DNA of 64,000 bases from Amorphophallus konjac. Its lineage: Eukaryota; Streptophyta; Magnoliopsida; Alismatales; Araceae. The notes beneath the pieces were generated by a model that was given only the letters and a program-made list of their open reading frames with translations, searched no databases and was not told where the DNA came from. Where the stretch lies: the NCBI GenBank assembly GCA_022559845.1, contig CM040125.1:198750102-198814101 (forward strand), read 5' to 3'. Below are positions 1 through 10,783 of this stretch, in pieces. Made by a program: the position numbers and the translations under genes. Each line of letters starts with the position of its first letter. Within the stretch, counting starts at the first letter, position 1.

Positions 1-105
1 GTGCTACTCCCAGGTGTAGTCCTACATGGCACAGATCTGCCTCTACCCCTTCCTCCCACCGGTGGCGGAAAAGTAGCAGGTGTTGATGTTGCAACAGTCT
101 TCTTT
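1..105 (-). pseudogene. MULE transposase, C-terminal exon (distal part)
   Basis: Read on the minus strand, this segment continues the reading frame of the MULE transposase at 10784-13150 once the Tekay element (106-10783) is removed. The combined exon encodes a basic, proline- and glycine-rich tail that starts with an AT-hook-like RPPGRPKK motif (from the 10784-10806 side) and runs on through a GGRGRGR stretch. The five bases TCTTT at 101-105 recur at 10784-10788 as the target duplication. The exon runs off the left edge of the window, so the true stop and the element's terminal inverted repeat are not visible. Basic tails with AT-hook-like motifs are common at the end of plant MULE proteins. 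The join and frame were read directly; the function of the tail is inference. Confidence 0.7.
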
Positions 106-3100
106 TGTAGCAACCCTGATAAATAAAATAAATCAAAATGGATTAAAAGATTTAGTAAATAAACGAAAGAGCTTGGAATAAAAATAATTAAACCCTGATG
201 AAAATAACGCCTTAGATATAGGCGCTACTTTACAAGAAAACGCCCTCACCTAAGGTGTGAATTAAAGAAAGGATGCCCAAATAATAAGGCGTCAAATTTC
301 AAACGACCAAAAATAAATAAAAAGGGCAGGTTTGCATAACGTCCTTTGAATAGACGTGTTTCAACAAGAAACGACGCTTGACCAGGCGTCAATTTAAATT
401 CGACGCCCTGACCTAGGTCGTTAATTTAGTTTGAGTTTCGTTCGACCTAGGAGTCTATCCAGGGTAAGTTGATAACTATGAGAAAGAGTTCGAATGTAGT
501 AATAACTCTATCATGGAAGTGTTACTTCCAATCGAACACTAACTCTATTAGGATCACCTAAATCCTATAAATAACCTACTGCTTGAACCGTGAACGCTAT
601 TTGGCGTTCGGACTATTCTACGGTAGGTGAAGAACCAAGGTTCTTTCTTCTTCTTTTCTGTTTACGATGGTATGAAGAACATTAATAGGTTCTTCGTCTT
701 CTCTTCTTACAGGTTAAGAAGATTCACGTTGTGAAGAATGAAAGGGTAAGTTCTTCTTTCTCCCACCTTCAGTCAAGTATTATGAAGATAATACTAATGA
801 TTATATATATATGTTCTCTATAGGAGTCATCGTAACCTACTGAAGAATTGAGGGTTCTTCATCTGCAACTTATTACTACCCTTGCTGCTACTATTAGGAT
901 CGAAAGCTTCAAAAAGACTCTGTTTATAAAATAGAGTATCATTTTTCCAGAACCTACATCTGTTCATCCGTCAGTTTATCATCATCAAGGTAGGTTTTTT
1001 CAAGCACTGTAGCCCAAATCACCATAACAAATATATTAAACCATATATATTAGTTCATGCATGTAGTTTTCACGAGTTTTAAAGGTTCTATTGTTGGAAA
1101 GAAACGCCCTTTCCAAGGGCGCTAATTTTATACGCGACCCAGACTAGGGCGCTATTTAAATAAACGACCCTGACAAGGTCGTCAATTTAAAAGATTTGAC
1201 GCCCTGTACACAGACGTTAATTTAATTACCTGATAATTACCCATGTTAATTAGTCGAATATTCACTTAAACATGATTCTAAACCAGTGCATAATCATTAA
1301 TCCTGATATTATCCTGTCATGACCATATCTCGTTTTCTAGAAATTTCAATACTTAAAAAAAATTGTAAATTCTTGAAATACACGACCCTGTATAGGTCGT
1401 CTCTCACTTAACTAACGCCCCTGTTCAGGGCGTGAATTGAAAAGTAACGCCCCTGTCCAGGGCGTGTTTCCGATAAATTACTGAATATATATATATTCTG
1501 CAAAAATAGAGGTAAAGAATGAACGACCATTGCATACGTCGTCAAATTTAATTAAACGCCCCTTACCAGGGCACGTTTTTGGTAAAATACGAAAATATTG
1601 AAATTTTGAAAAAAATTGTAAAATAGATAAATGCCCTTACTGAAGGCGTTAACTACTTGAGTAGTGACTTTACTTAAGTCGTTATTTTCCTGTAAAAATA
1701 TTTTTACCCTGTTTCTGATAACCGATGGTTTCAGTATATCTATATATATGTATATCGGCACTATATCTCCACTCCGTGAGTATAGTCCCACGTTTCATGA
1801 TGTTTTATCGATCACCCTCAACTCTCATTGACATACAAGCTCTCCATTGGACATTCCGTTCCTTTGGACTAGCGAGTTAGTCATAGAGACCTCCGTAAGA
1901 CTCCTCGTACTTTGGATTCCCTCAAGGTCGACTGAGCTAGTTGTACCCTAAAAATCCATTACACTATTGAATGCCATGTCACTCTAAAGAAACATGGTAT
2001 ACCGGCCCTTATGATATGCAAAGAGTATATCATGAGAATTCTTAATGGGATGATGATATCATGCCATTTGTTGATGTTCTTGTGGACCTCAATTCTATAA
2101 TAAGAATGAGGGTATCTTACCTTTGATGTACTGTTCATGTGGACCTCAATTCTATATAAAGAATGTCCATACTTGTTTGTCATGGTACCCGAGTTAAGGG
2201 AACCTAATTCCACCTAGTTTCATCGTTCATCGTGATTACACCGTTGTTATCGCCTATCTATGTCCAATGTCGTATTTTTGGACTCCATTCTCTCAAAGTT
2301 ATCCTACGTGTCTACAAGCTTAAATTGTTGAAATTCCATATTGGCTATATATATATACAAGAGTGGATGTCAAATATACATGATAAATGCTTGCGCATAT
2401 AGGGCCCGATCTGGTCCTGGGAGGAGCACCCGAAAGTACTTGTGCCCATGGGAGTTGAATGATAAGGTATCTGGCATTATACCGAGTGCATGACTAGCTT
2501 GATTGGGCATTCCACACAAATCTTGTACTTGACTCGTACTTGACTTGACATGAATTGCGTGACCCGAGAAAGGGTAATTACTTGCTTGCTTGATACATGA
2601 TAGCCAAAGTTCTTGACATGACTTGCTAAAGAGTACTTGCTTAAATATCTTGTTATCTTTTCTTGAAAGTTCATGACTAGTTCATCTTGCCGTCTTATTG
2701 ATAAATTTTCTCTCTATCTTGTCGTTTTATACGAGCATGCATAGCTATGGTACATTCATGAAAAATATAATTATTTACACCCCTTGCTAGCGCTTGAGAT
2801 ATAATTTCCTACTGAGCGTTCGCTCACTCCGTGTGTTCCCTACTTTTCAGGTAATTCCGACGACGAGGGAAGTCAATCGGATGGGGAAAGTCAAGAGTGA
2901 AAGAGTTAGAGCTTTTCCAAGTGTCATCTAGTCTTTTTCCTATTTTCTTGAGTCAACTATGTAATTTTCCTTGAATAGAGTATTGGATTTGTAATAGTCT
3001 ATCCATTATGAAATAAAGGATTGGGTTATCTTTCTATTTTTGCGCATCTCTGTTTTGGTGTCGAATACACTACTACTCTGATTGACATGATTGATATAAA

Positions 3101-3144
3101 CTCGTCGCGTATATCCGAGTATCTTCCGCGCTCGGGGCGTGACA
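106..3144 (+). repeat. 5' LTR of the Tekay element (3039 bp)
   Basis: Direct repeat of 7749-10783, starting TG and ending CA. It holds an array of short inverted repeats (about 205-1690), a duplicated stretch sharing GTGGACCTCAATTCTAT near 2090-2165, and a CTTG-rich part near 2480-2670. Near the 3' end the phrase CTACTTTTCAGGT (about 2850) also occurs, reversed, in the solo LTR end at 20.66 kb. A GAAATAAAGG near 3010 could act in 3' processing. ORFs of 79, 84 and 65 codons recur in both LTRs only because the LTR is duplicated, and I do not call them genes. Confidence 0.95.
205..1690. repeat. Array of about 19 short CpG-rich inverted repeats in the 5' LTR
   Basis: Dispersed units of a common plan: arm ACGCCC or ACGACC, a loop of about 2-8 bases, arm GGGCGT or GGTCGT, then an AT-rich tail of the type nAATTTAA. 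Clear examples are 1382-1400, 1414-1432 and 1447-1465; the middle one pairs ACGCCCCTG with CAGGGCGT across TT. Loop bases vary while the arms and the following AATT are kept. Some units are degenerate in one arm. The same array is present in the 3' LTR. A cis-regulatory or RNA-structural role is inference. Confidence 0.85.
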
Positions 3145-3151
3145 GTTTTTG

Positions 3152-3163
3152 TGGTATCAGAGC
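3152..3163 (+). promoter_or_regulatory. Primer binding site (initiator Met tRNA type)
   Basis: TGGTATCAGAGC lies seven bases after the 5' LTR end. It is the standard plant LTR-retrotransposon primer site complementary to the 3' end of initiator methionine tRNA, where minus-strand DNA synthesis starts. Confidence 0.95.
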
Positions 3164-3318
3164 CTAGGGTATTCAATTCCTAGGAAAAACCCAAGTCCAA
3201 GGATAAGTTTTAAACCTTCAACCAGTGAGATTGGGTAGAACCAAGGGATAAAGTTAACATAGTATATGAGTCTTTAAATACAAGCACATATTAATCTAGT
3301 TATTATAATTGTAGGATA

Positions 3319-6300
3319 ATGGCTGCCGAACGTGCTCAATGGCGCAACATGCAGCGTACCCTTCAAGGCATGACTCAAGTGCTGCAACAAGTAGCACAAG
3401 GAGGTGGACAACGAGCAGGAAGTCTCCACCAGACTTTCAAGAACATGAACCCACCCAAGTTCACGGGTTCTACTGATCCAGATGACGATGAACACTGGAT
3501 TAGGGAGATAGAACGTATATTCCGTGTTATGCAATGCACGGATCAGGATAAAGTTTTATTAGCTACTTTTCAGTTAGAAAGGGATGCTAGATGCTGGTGG
3601 GAATCAATAGAGGCTACTATAAATCAAGATCAGGTTTCGTGGGAAGAATTCGTTGAACACTTCAACGTGAAATATTTCTCGGACCGAGTTCAGGAAAAGA
3701 AGGCTGCAGAGTTTGCCGTATTAAAACAACGATCCTTGTCAGTGGCCGAGTATGAGGCCCAATTCTCTAGATTGTCTCGGTATGCTAAGCATCTAGTTAG
3801 CACCGAGAAAATGAAGGCTAGGAGGTTTCTTAATGGACTCAGGCCCCAAGCTATTACTCAACTGGCGCCGATGGACATTCAAGTCTACTCGGAGATAGTA
3901 CGCCGAGCTCAACTATTAGAAGATGCCACGGAACTGTCTGATAGGATTCGTGGTAAGGATAAGAAGGAACAAGTTACAGGTTCGGGTTCTTTTAAATCCA
4001 ACTTCAAGAAAAGGCCTAGCAATGGAGGAGCATCCTCACAAGACCAAAAGTTCAAGAAGACCAAGCCCTTCTCTATCACCACTACCTCTCCAAATACAGT
4101 GTGCAAACATTGTGATAAAGCGGGTCATAGAGCAGAAGAATGCTGGAGGAAACTAGGAGCATGTCTCCGTTGTGGGAGTCGTGAGCATCGGATTCCCGAT
4201 TGCCCACTACTAAATAATCAAGCCGATGACGGAAAACGCCCAGTAACCAAGAATGCTCGTCTTCATGCAATCAAGGAAACCGAGCAAGTAGAAGGAGGCG
4301 GCTTAGTGGAAGGTATATTGAAAGTTTGTTCCAGGAATGCATATGTCTTAATTGATACTGGTGCATCACATTCTATTGTTTCTAAAAAGTTTGCTGACCC
4401 ATTACCCCTAGAACCGGAATGGATAAAGTTAGTTTTGTCTACTCCTCTGGATGATGAGACTGATATTACACATCATTACCAAAACTGCGAGGTATTGATT
4501 CATGGTCAAAATCTCCCTATTGATCTCATATGTTTAGATCTGAAAGACTATGATGTTATACTAGGGGCAGATTGGTTATCCAAGTATCAGGCAACGGTTG
4601 ATTGCCGCAATAGCAAGGTTACATTCAAGGAATTCCCAGAACTAATATTTACTAACCCCAAGAGTCGGAGCAAAAACCCTCTTATTTCAGCTCTCCGAGC
4701 TAGCAAGCTCATCAAGAAAGGATGTACATCTTTCCTTGCCTTTGTCACAGTTAAAGAAGCTAAGGAAGCTAAGTTAGAAGACATTCCAGTGGTACAAGAA
4801 TTTCCGGACGTGTTTCCGAAAGATTTGCCGGGATTACCCCCGCAAAGAGAAGTGGCCTTCACCATGGACTTAGTCCCTGGTGCTGGTCCGATTTCAAAGG
4901 CACCTTATAGGATGTCACCTGCTGAACTCAAGGAGTTAAAGGAGCAATTGATGGAACTCATTAAGAAAGGATTCATTAGACCAAGTACTTCCCCGTGGGG
5001 AGCGCTAGTATTATTTGTAAAGAAGAAAGACGGATCCATGAGGTTATGCGTCGACTATCGACAATTGAATCATCTCACTATCAAGAACAAGTATCCACTG
5101 CCGAGAATCGATGAATTGTTTGATCAAATTTCAGGATCCATATACTTTTCCAAAATTGATCTTAGGTCCGGATATCACCAACTAAGAATCAAGGACGAGG
5201 ATATTCATAAAACTGCATTCAGAAGCAGGTATGGCCATTATGAATTTGTTGTTATGCCTTTCGGACTAACGAATGCCCCTGCTGCCTTTATGCAGTTAAT
5301 GAATAGTATATTCAGGCCTTATTTAGATCAATTCGTGGTGGTCTTTATTGATGATATATTGATTTATTCCAAGACCAAGGAAGAGCATGAGGAACATTTG
5401 AGGATTGCATTACAAATATTGAGGACAAACCAATTATATGCAAAACTTAGCAAGTGTGAATTCTGGCTTGAAGAAGTGACTTTTCTCGGACATGTTATAT
5501 CAAAGGATGGCTTGTCTGTAGACCCATCAAAGGTTGAAGCTGTAAGGAACTGGGAAAGATCGACCAATGCTAGCGAGATCCGAAGTTTCTTAGGACTTGC
5601 CGGCTATTACAGGCGATTCATCAAGAATTTCTCAAAAATCGCCGTGCCACTTACGAGGTTAACTCGCAAGGAGATCCGTTATGAATGGGATGAGGAATGT
5701 GAAAGAAGCTTCTAAACTCTCAAGGATCATCTTACTACAGCTCCTATCTTAGCATTGCCAATTGAAGGAGAAAAGTTCGAGGTATACACTGATGCTTCTG
5801 GCATTGGCCTCGGGTGTGTTCTAATGCAACGAGGGAAGGTTATAGCCTACTCTTCTCGTCAATTAAAGAAGCATGAAGAGAACTACCCCGTCCATGACTT
5901 AGAATTGGCCGCGGTAGTATTTGCACTCAAAATATGGAGACATTATCTTTATGAAGTACAGTTTACTGTATACTCCTATCACAAGAGTCTCAAATATCTT
6001 TTCTCACAGAAGGAACTAAATATGAGGCAAAGACGATGGCTGGAATATCTCAAGGACTTCGACTTCAATATACAATATCAACCCGAAAAGGGTAATCATG
6101 TAGCTGATGCCCTTAGTCGAAAGCCGAGAGCACTGTTAGCCAATTGTCTGATTCAAGAATGGAAATTGCTGGAACAATTCTCTGAACTCAATATAAGCAT
6201 GGACACGGATCCTAGATGTGTCACATTATCTCATATAAGCATACAGTCAAATTTATTATCTGAGATACAAGCACTTCAGGATGACGATCCTACATTAGTA

Positions 6301-7668
6301 GAAATCAAGGGCAGATTAGAAGGACAATCGGATTTCCAACTAACTTCTGATGGAAGATTAATGTTCAAGAATAGAACTTGTATACCGGACTGCCCAGAAT
6401 TGAAGAAGAAGGTCTTAGATGAAGCTCATAGGTCAAGGTATACGATTCATCCTGGATCTACCAAGATGTACCAAGATGTGAAAAGGAATTTTTGGTGGCC
6501 CAACATGAAAAGGGAAATAGTAGACTACGTATCACGCTGTCTCACATGCCAACAAGTCAAGGCGGAACACCAGAAGCCTGCTGGAAAACTACATCCTCTA
6601 GATATCCCTAAATGGAAGTGGGAGGATATTGGCATGGATTTCATCATGGGTTTATCTAAATCAAAAAGAGGACATGATGGAATATGGGTTATCATTGACC
6701 GATTGACTAAATCAGCGCATTTCTTGCCAATCAAGAGTCGATGGTCAGTCGATGTCTTAGCTGCACTATACATCAAGGAAATAGTCAGATTACATGGTAT
6801 TCCTGTTTCAATCGTGTCTGACAGAGATCCCCGTTTTACTTCTCATTTTTGGAAGGACTACAACGTTCGTTGGGACAAGGCTTAACTTTAGTACAGCCTT
6901 TCATCCTCAAACGGATGGTCAGACCGAGAGAACAAATCAAGTAGTTGAAGATATGCTTAGAGCATGCATCACTGATTTTGATGGAAACTGGCATGATCAC
7001 TTGCCTCTGGTCGAATTTGCATACAATAATAGCTACCAGGCAAGTATACAACTGGCACCTTTGAAGCCTTATACGGAAGGAGTTGTCGATCACCCTTATG
7101 CTGGGACGAAGTTGGAGAGAAACAACTGTTAGGTCCAGAAATGGTAAGGGACACTACCGAGAAGATACAATTGATCAAAGAAAGACTGCAAGTTGCTCAG
7201 TCTAGACAAAAGGCTTATGCTGACACAAGAAGAAGAGATCTCGAATTCCAAGTTGGAGATCATGTATTTCTCAAGATATCGCCTGGACGTGGAATACGAA
7301 GATTTGGTGTTAAAGGCAAGCTTACCCCAAGATTTATCGGACCTTTTGAGATACTAGAAAGAGTTGGCGAGGTTGCTTATCGCATCGCATTGCCCCCTCA
7401 ACTGTCCGAAGTACATGATGTGTTCCACATATCTATGTTGAAGAAGTATGTACATGACCCATCACATATTATTGAATATGGAGACCTAGTAATCCAGAAA
7501 GATTTCACATATGAACAGAAGCCTATGAAGATCTTAGATCGAGAAGTGCGTACCCTAAGGAATAAGGTTATTCCCATGCTAAAAGTACAATGGAATAAGA
7601 ATTCAGCACATGAAGCTACATGGGAGACCGAGAAATCTATGATGAAGCAATTTCCAGACTTATTTTAG
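3319..7668 (+). pseudogene. Tekay gag-pol polyprotein, decayed
   Basis: The ATG at 3319 opens a frame holding the gag capsid region (about residues 55-190) and two CCHC zinc knuckles (starting at C262 and C282). These are followed by an aspartic protease with the DTGA site (D346) and a reverse transcriptase whose catalytic FIDD pair is D678-D679. A TAA at 5713-5715 interrupts the frame just after RT. The same frame then continues with RNase H (TDAS near 5788) and integrase, with its HHCC zinc site (about 6427-6550) and D, D and E catalytic residues near 6637, 6823 and 6923. Two 1-bp losses near 6859 and 6873 and one near 7060 shift the frame and then restore it. The tail at about 7525-7668 is chromodomain-like (LKVQW, ATWE). 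In the family this yields one polyprotein that makes and integrates the cDNA; this copy cannot. Confidence 0.93.
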
Positions 7669-7735
7669 AAGGTACACACTCTACACTCTCCATATGTAAA
7701 TGTATGATATGGAATTTGGGGACCAAATTCTTTTT

Positions 7736-7748
7736 AAGTGGGGGAGGG
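7736..7748 (+). promoter_or_regulatory. Polypurine tract of the Tekay element
   Basis: AAGTGGGGGAGGG directly abuts the TG of the 3' LTR at 7749. In this family it primes plus-strand DNA synthesis. Confidence 0.92.
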
Positions 7749-10700
7749 TGTAGCAACCCTGATAAATAAAATAAATCAAAATAGATTAAAAGATTTAGTA
7801 AATAAACGAAAGAGCTTGGAATAAAAATAATTAAACCCTGATGAAAATAACGCCTTAGATATAGGCGCTACTTTACAAGAAAACGCCCTCACCTAAGGCG
7901 TGAATTAAAGAAAGGACGCCCAAATAATAAGGCGTCAAATTTCAAACGACCAAAAATAAATAAAAAGGGCAGGTTTGCATAACGTCCTTTGAATGGACGC
8001 GTTTCAACAAGAAACGACGCTTGACCAGGCGTCAATTTAAATTCGACGCCCTGACCTAGGTCGTTAATTTAGTTTGAGTTTCGTTCGACCCAGGAGTCTA
8101 TCCAGGGTAAGTTGATAACTATGAGAAAGAGTTCGAATGTAGTAATAACTCTATCATGGAAGTGTTACTTCCAATCGAACACTAACTCTATTAGGATCAC
8201 CTAAATCCTATAAATAACCTACTGCTTGAACCGTGAACGCTATTTGGCGTTCGGACTATTCTACGGTAGGTGAAGAACCAAGGTTCTTTCTTCTTCTTTT
8301 CTGTTTACGATGGTATGAAGAACATTAACAGGTTCTTCGTCTTCTCTTCTTACAGGTTAAGAAGATTCACGTTGTGAAGAACGAAAGGGTAAGTTCTTCT
8401 TTCTTCCACCTTCAGTCAAGTATTATGAAGATAATACTAATGATTATATATATATGTTCTCTGTAGGAGTCATCGTAACCTACTGAAGAATTGAGGGTTC
8501 TTCATCTGCAACCTATTACTACCCTTGCTGCTGCTATTAGGATCGAAAGCTTCAAAAAGACTCTGTTTATAAAACAGAGTATCATTTTTCCAGAACCTAC
8601 ATCTGTTCATCCGTCAGTTTATCATCATCAAGGTAGGTTTTCTCAAGCACTGTAGCCCAAATCACCATAACAAATATATTAAACCATATATATTAGTTCA
8701 TGCATGTAGTTTTCACGAGTTTTAAAGGTTCTATTGTTGGAAAGAAACGCCCTTTCCAAGGGCGCTAATTTTATACGCGACCCAGACTAGGGCGCTATTT
8801 AAATAAACGACCCTGACAAGGTCGTCAATTCAAAAGATTTGACGCCCTGTACACAGACGTTAATTTAATTACCTGATAATTACCCATGTTAATTAGTCCA
8901 ATATTCACTTAAACATGATTCTAAACCAGTGCATAATCATTAATCCTGATATTATCCTGTCATGACCATATCTCGTTTTCTAGAAATTTCAATACTTAAA
9001 AAATTGTAAATTCTTGAAATACACGACCCTGTATAGGTCGTCTCTCACTTAACTAACGCCCCTGTTCAGGGCGTGAATTGAAAAGTAACGCCCCTGTCCA
9101 GGGCGTGTTTCCGATAAATTATTGAAAATATATATATTCTATAAAAATAGAGGTAAAGAATGAACGACCATTGCATACGTCGTCAAATTTAATTAAACGC
9201 CCCTTACCAGGGCGCGTTTTTGGTAAAATACGAAAATATTAAAATTTTGAAAAAAATTGTAAAATAGATAAACGCCCTTACTGAAGGCGTTAACTACTTG
9301 AGTAGTGACTTTACTTAAGTCGTTATTTTCCTGTAAAAATATTTTTACCCTGTTTCTGATAACCGATGGTTTCAGTATATCTATATATATGTATATCGGC
9401 ACTATATCTCCACTCCGTGAGTATAGTCCCACGTTTCATGATGTTTTATCGATCACCCTCAACTCTCATTGACATACAAGCTCTCCATTGGACATTCCGT
9501 TCCTTTGGACTAGCGAGTTAGTCATAGAGACCTCCGTAAGACTCCTCGTACTTGGATTCCCTCAAGGTCGACTGAGCTGGTTGTACCCTAAAAACCCATT
9601 ACACTATTGAATGCCATGTCACTCTAAAGAAACATGGTATACCGGCCCTTATGATATGCAAAGAGTATATCATGAGAATTCTTAATGGGATGATGATATC
9701 ATGCCATTTGTTGATGTTCTTGTGGACCTCAATTCTATAATAAGAATGAGGGTATCTTACCTTTGATGTACTGTTCATGTGGACCTCAATTCTATATAAA
9801 GAATGTCCATACTTGTTTGTCATGGTACCCGAGTTAAGGGAACCTAATTCCACCTAGTTTCATCGTTCATCGTGATTACACCGTTGTTATCGCCTATCTA
9901 TGTCCAATGTCGTATTTTTGGACTCCATTCTCTCAAAGTTATCCTACGTGTCTACAAGCTTAAATTGTTGAAATTCCATATTGGCTATATATATATATAC
10001 AAGAGTGGATGTCAAATATACATGATAAATGCTGCGCATATAGGGCCCGATCTGGTCCTGGGAGGAGCACCCGAAAGTACTTGTGCCCATGGGAGTTGAA
10101 TGATAAGGTATCTGGCATTATACCGAGTGCATGACTAGCTTGATTGGGCATTCCACACAAATCTTGTACTTGACTCGTACTTGACTTGACATGAATTGCG
10201 TGACCCGAGAAAGGGTAATTACTTGCTTGCTTGATACATGATAGCCAAAGTTCTTGACATGACTTGCTAAAGAGTACTTGCTTGAATATCTTGTTATCTT
10301 TTCTTGAAAGCTCATGACTAGTTCATCTTGCCGTCTTATTGATAAATTTCTCTCTATCTTGTCGTTTTATACGAGCATGCATAGCTATAGTACAATCATG
10401 AAAATGTAATTATTTACACCCCTTGCTAGCGCTTGAGATATAATTTCCTACTGAGCGTTCGCTCACTCCGTGTGTTCCCTACTTTTCAGGTAATTCCGAC
10501 GACGAGGGAAGTCAATCGGATGGGGAAAGTCAAGAGTGAAAGAGTTAGAGCTTTTCCAAGTGTCATCTAGTCTTTTTCCTATTTTCTTGAGTCAACTATG
10601 TACTTTTCCTTGAATAGAGTATTGGATTTGTAATAGTCTATCCATTATGAAATAAAGGATTGGGTTATCTTTCTATTTTTACGCATCTCTGTTTTGGTGT

Positions 10701-10783
10701 CTAATACACTACTACTCTGATTGACATGATTGATATAAACTCGTCGCGCATATCCGAGTATCTTCCGCGCTCGGGGCGTGACA
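7749..10783 (+). repeat. 3' LTR of the Tekay element (3035 bp)
   Basis: Near-identical to 106-3144. In the first 680 bp or so I counted nine substitutions by eye, all transitions. It ends GTGACA at 10783, followed by the TCTTT target duplication. The inverted-repeat array recurs at about 7848-9330 with the same unit order. Confidence 0.95.

Larger units (their letters stand above)
106..10783 (+). mobile_element. Ty3/gypsy Tekay-type chromovirus, complete with both LTRs
   Basis: This LTR retrotransposon begins TGTAGCAACC and ends GGGCGTGACA at both LTRs. It is flanked by the 5-bp duplication TCTTT (101-105 and 10784-10788). Its order is LTR, initiator-Met tRNA primer site, gag, protease, reverse transcriptase, RNase H, integrase, chromodomain-like tail, polypurine tract, LTR. 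That order, the long LTRs and the C-terminal chromodomain point to the Tekay/Del clade of chromoviruses. The LTRs differ by roughly 1% in the part I compared, so insertion is fairly recent, but gag-pol carries one stop and three 1-bp deletions. It sits inside the last coding exon of a MULE transposase. Confidence 0.95.

Noticed and set aside
205..1690. CRISPR-like array in the Tekay LTR
   Set aside because: Units are inverted repeats with degenerate arms and irregular spacing, no constant direct repeat, in a plant retrotransposon.
1552..2674. Short minus-strand ORFs (79, 84, 65 codons) conserved at 9193-10315
   Set aside because: They recur only because the LTR is duplicated. No family motif and low-complexity composition.
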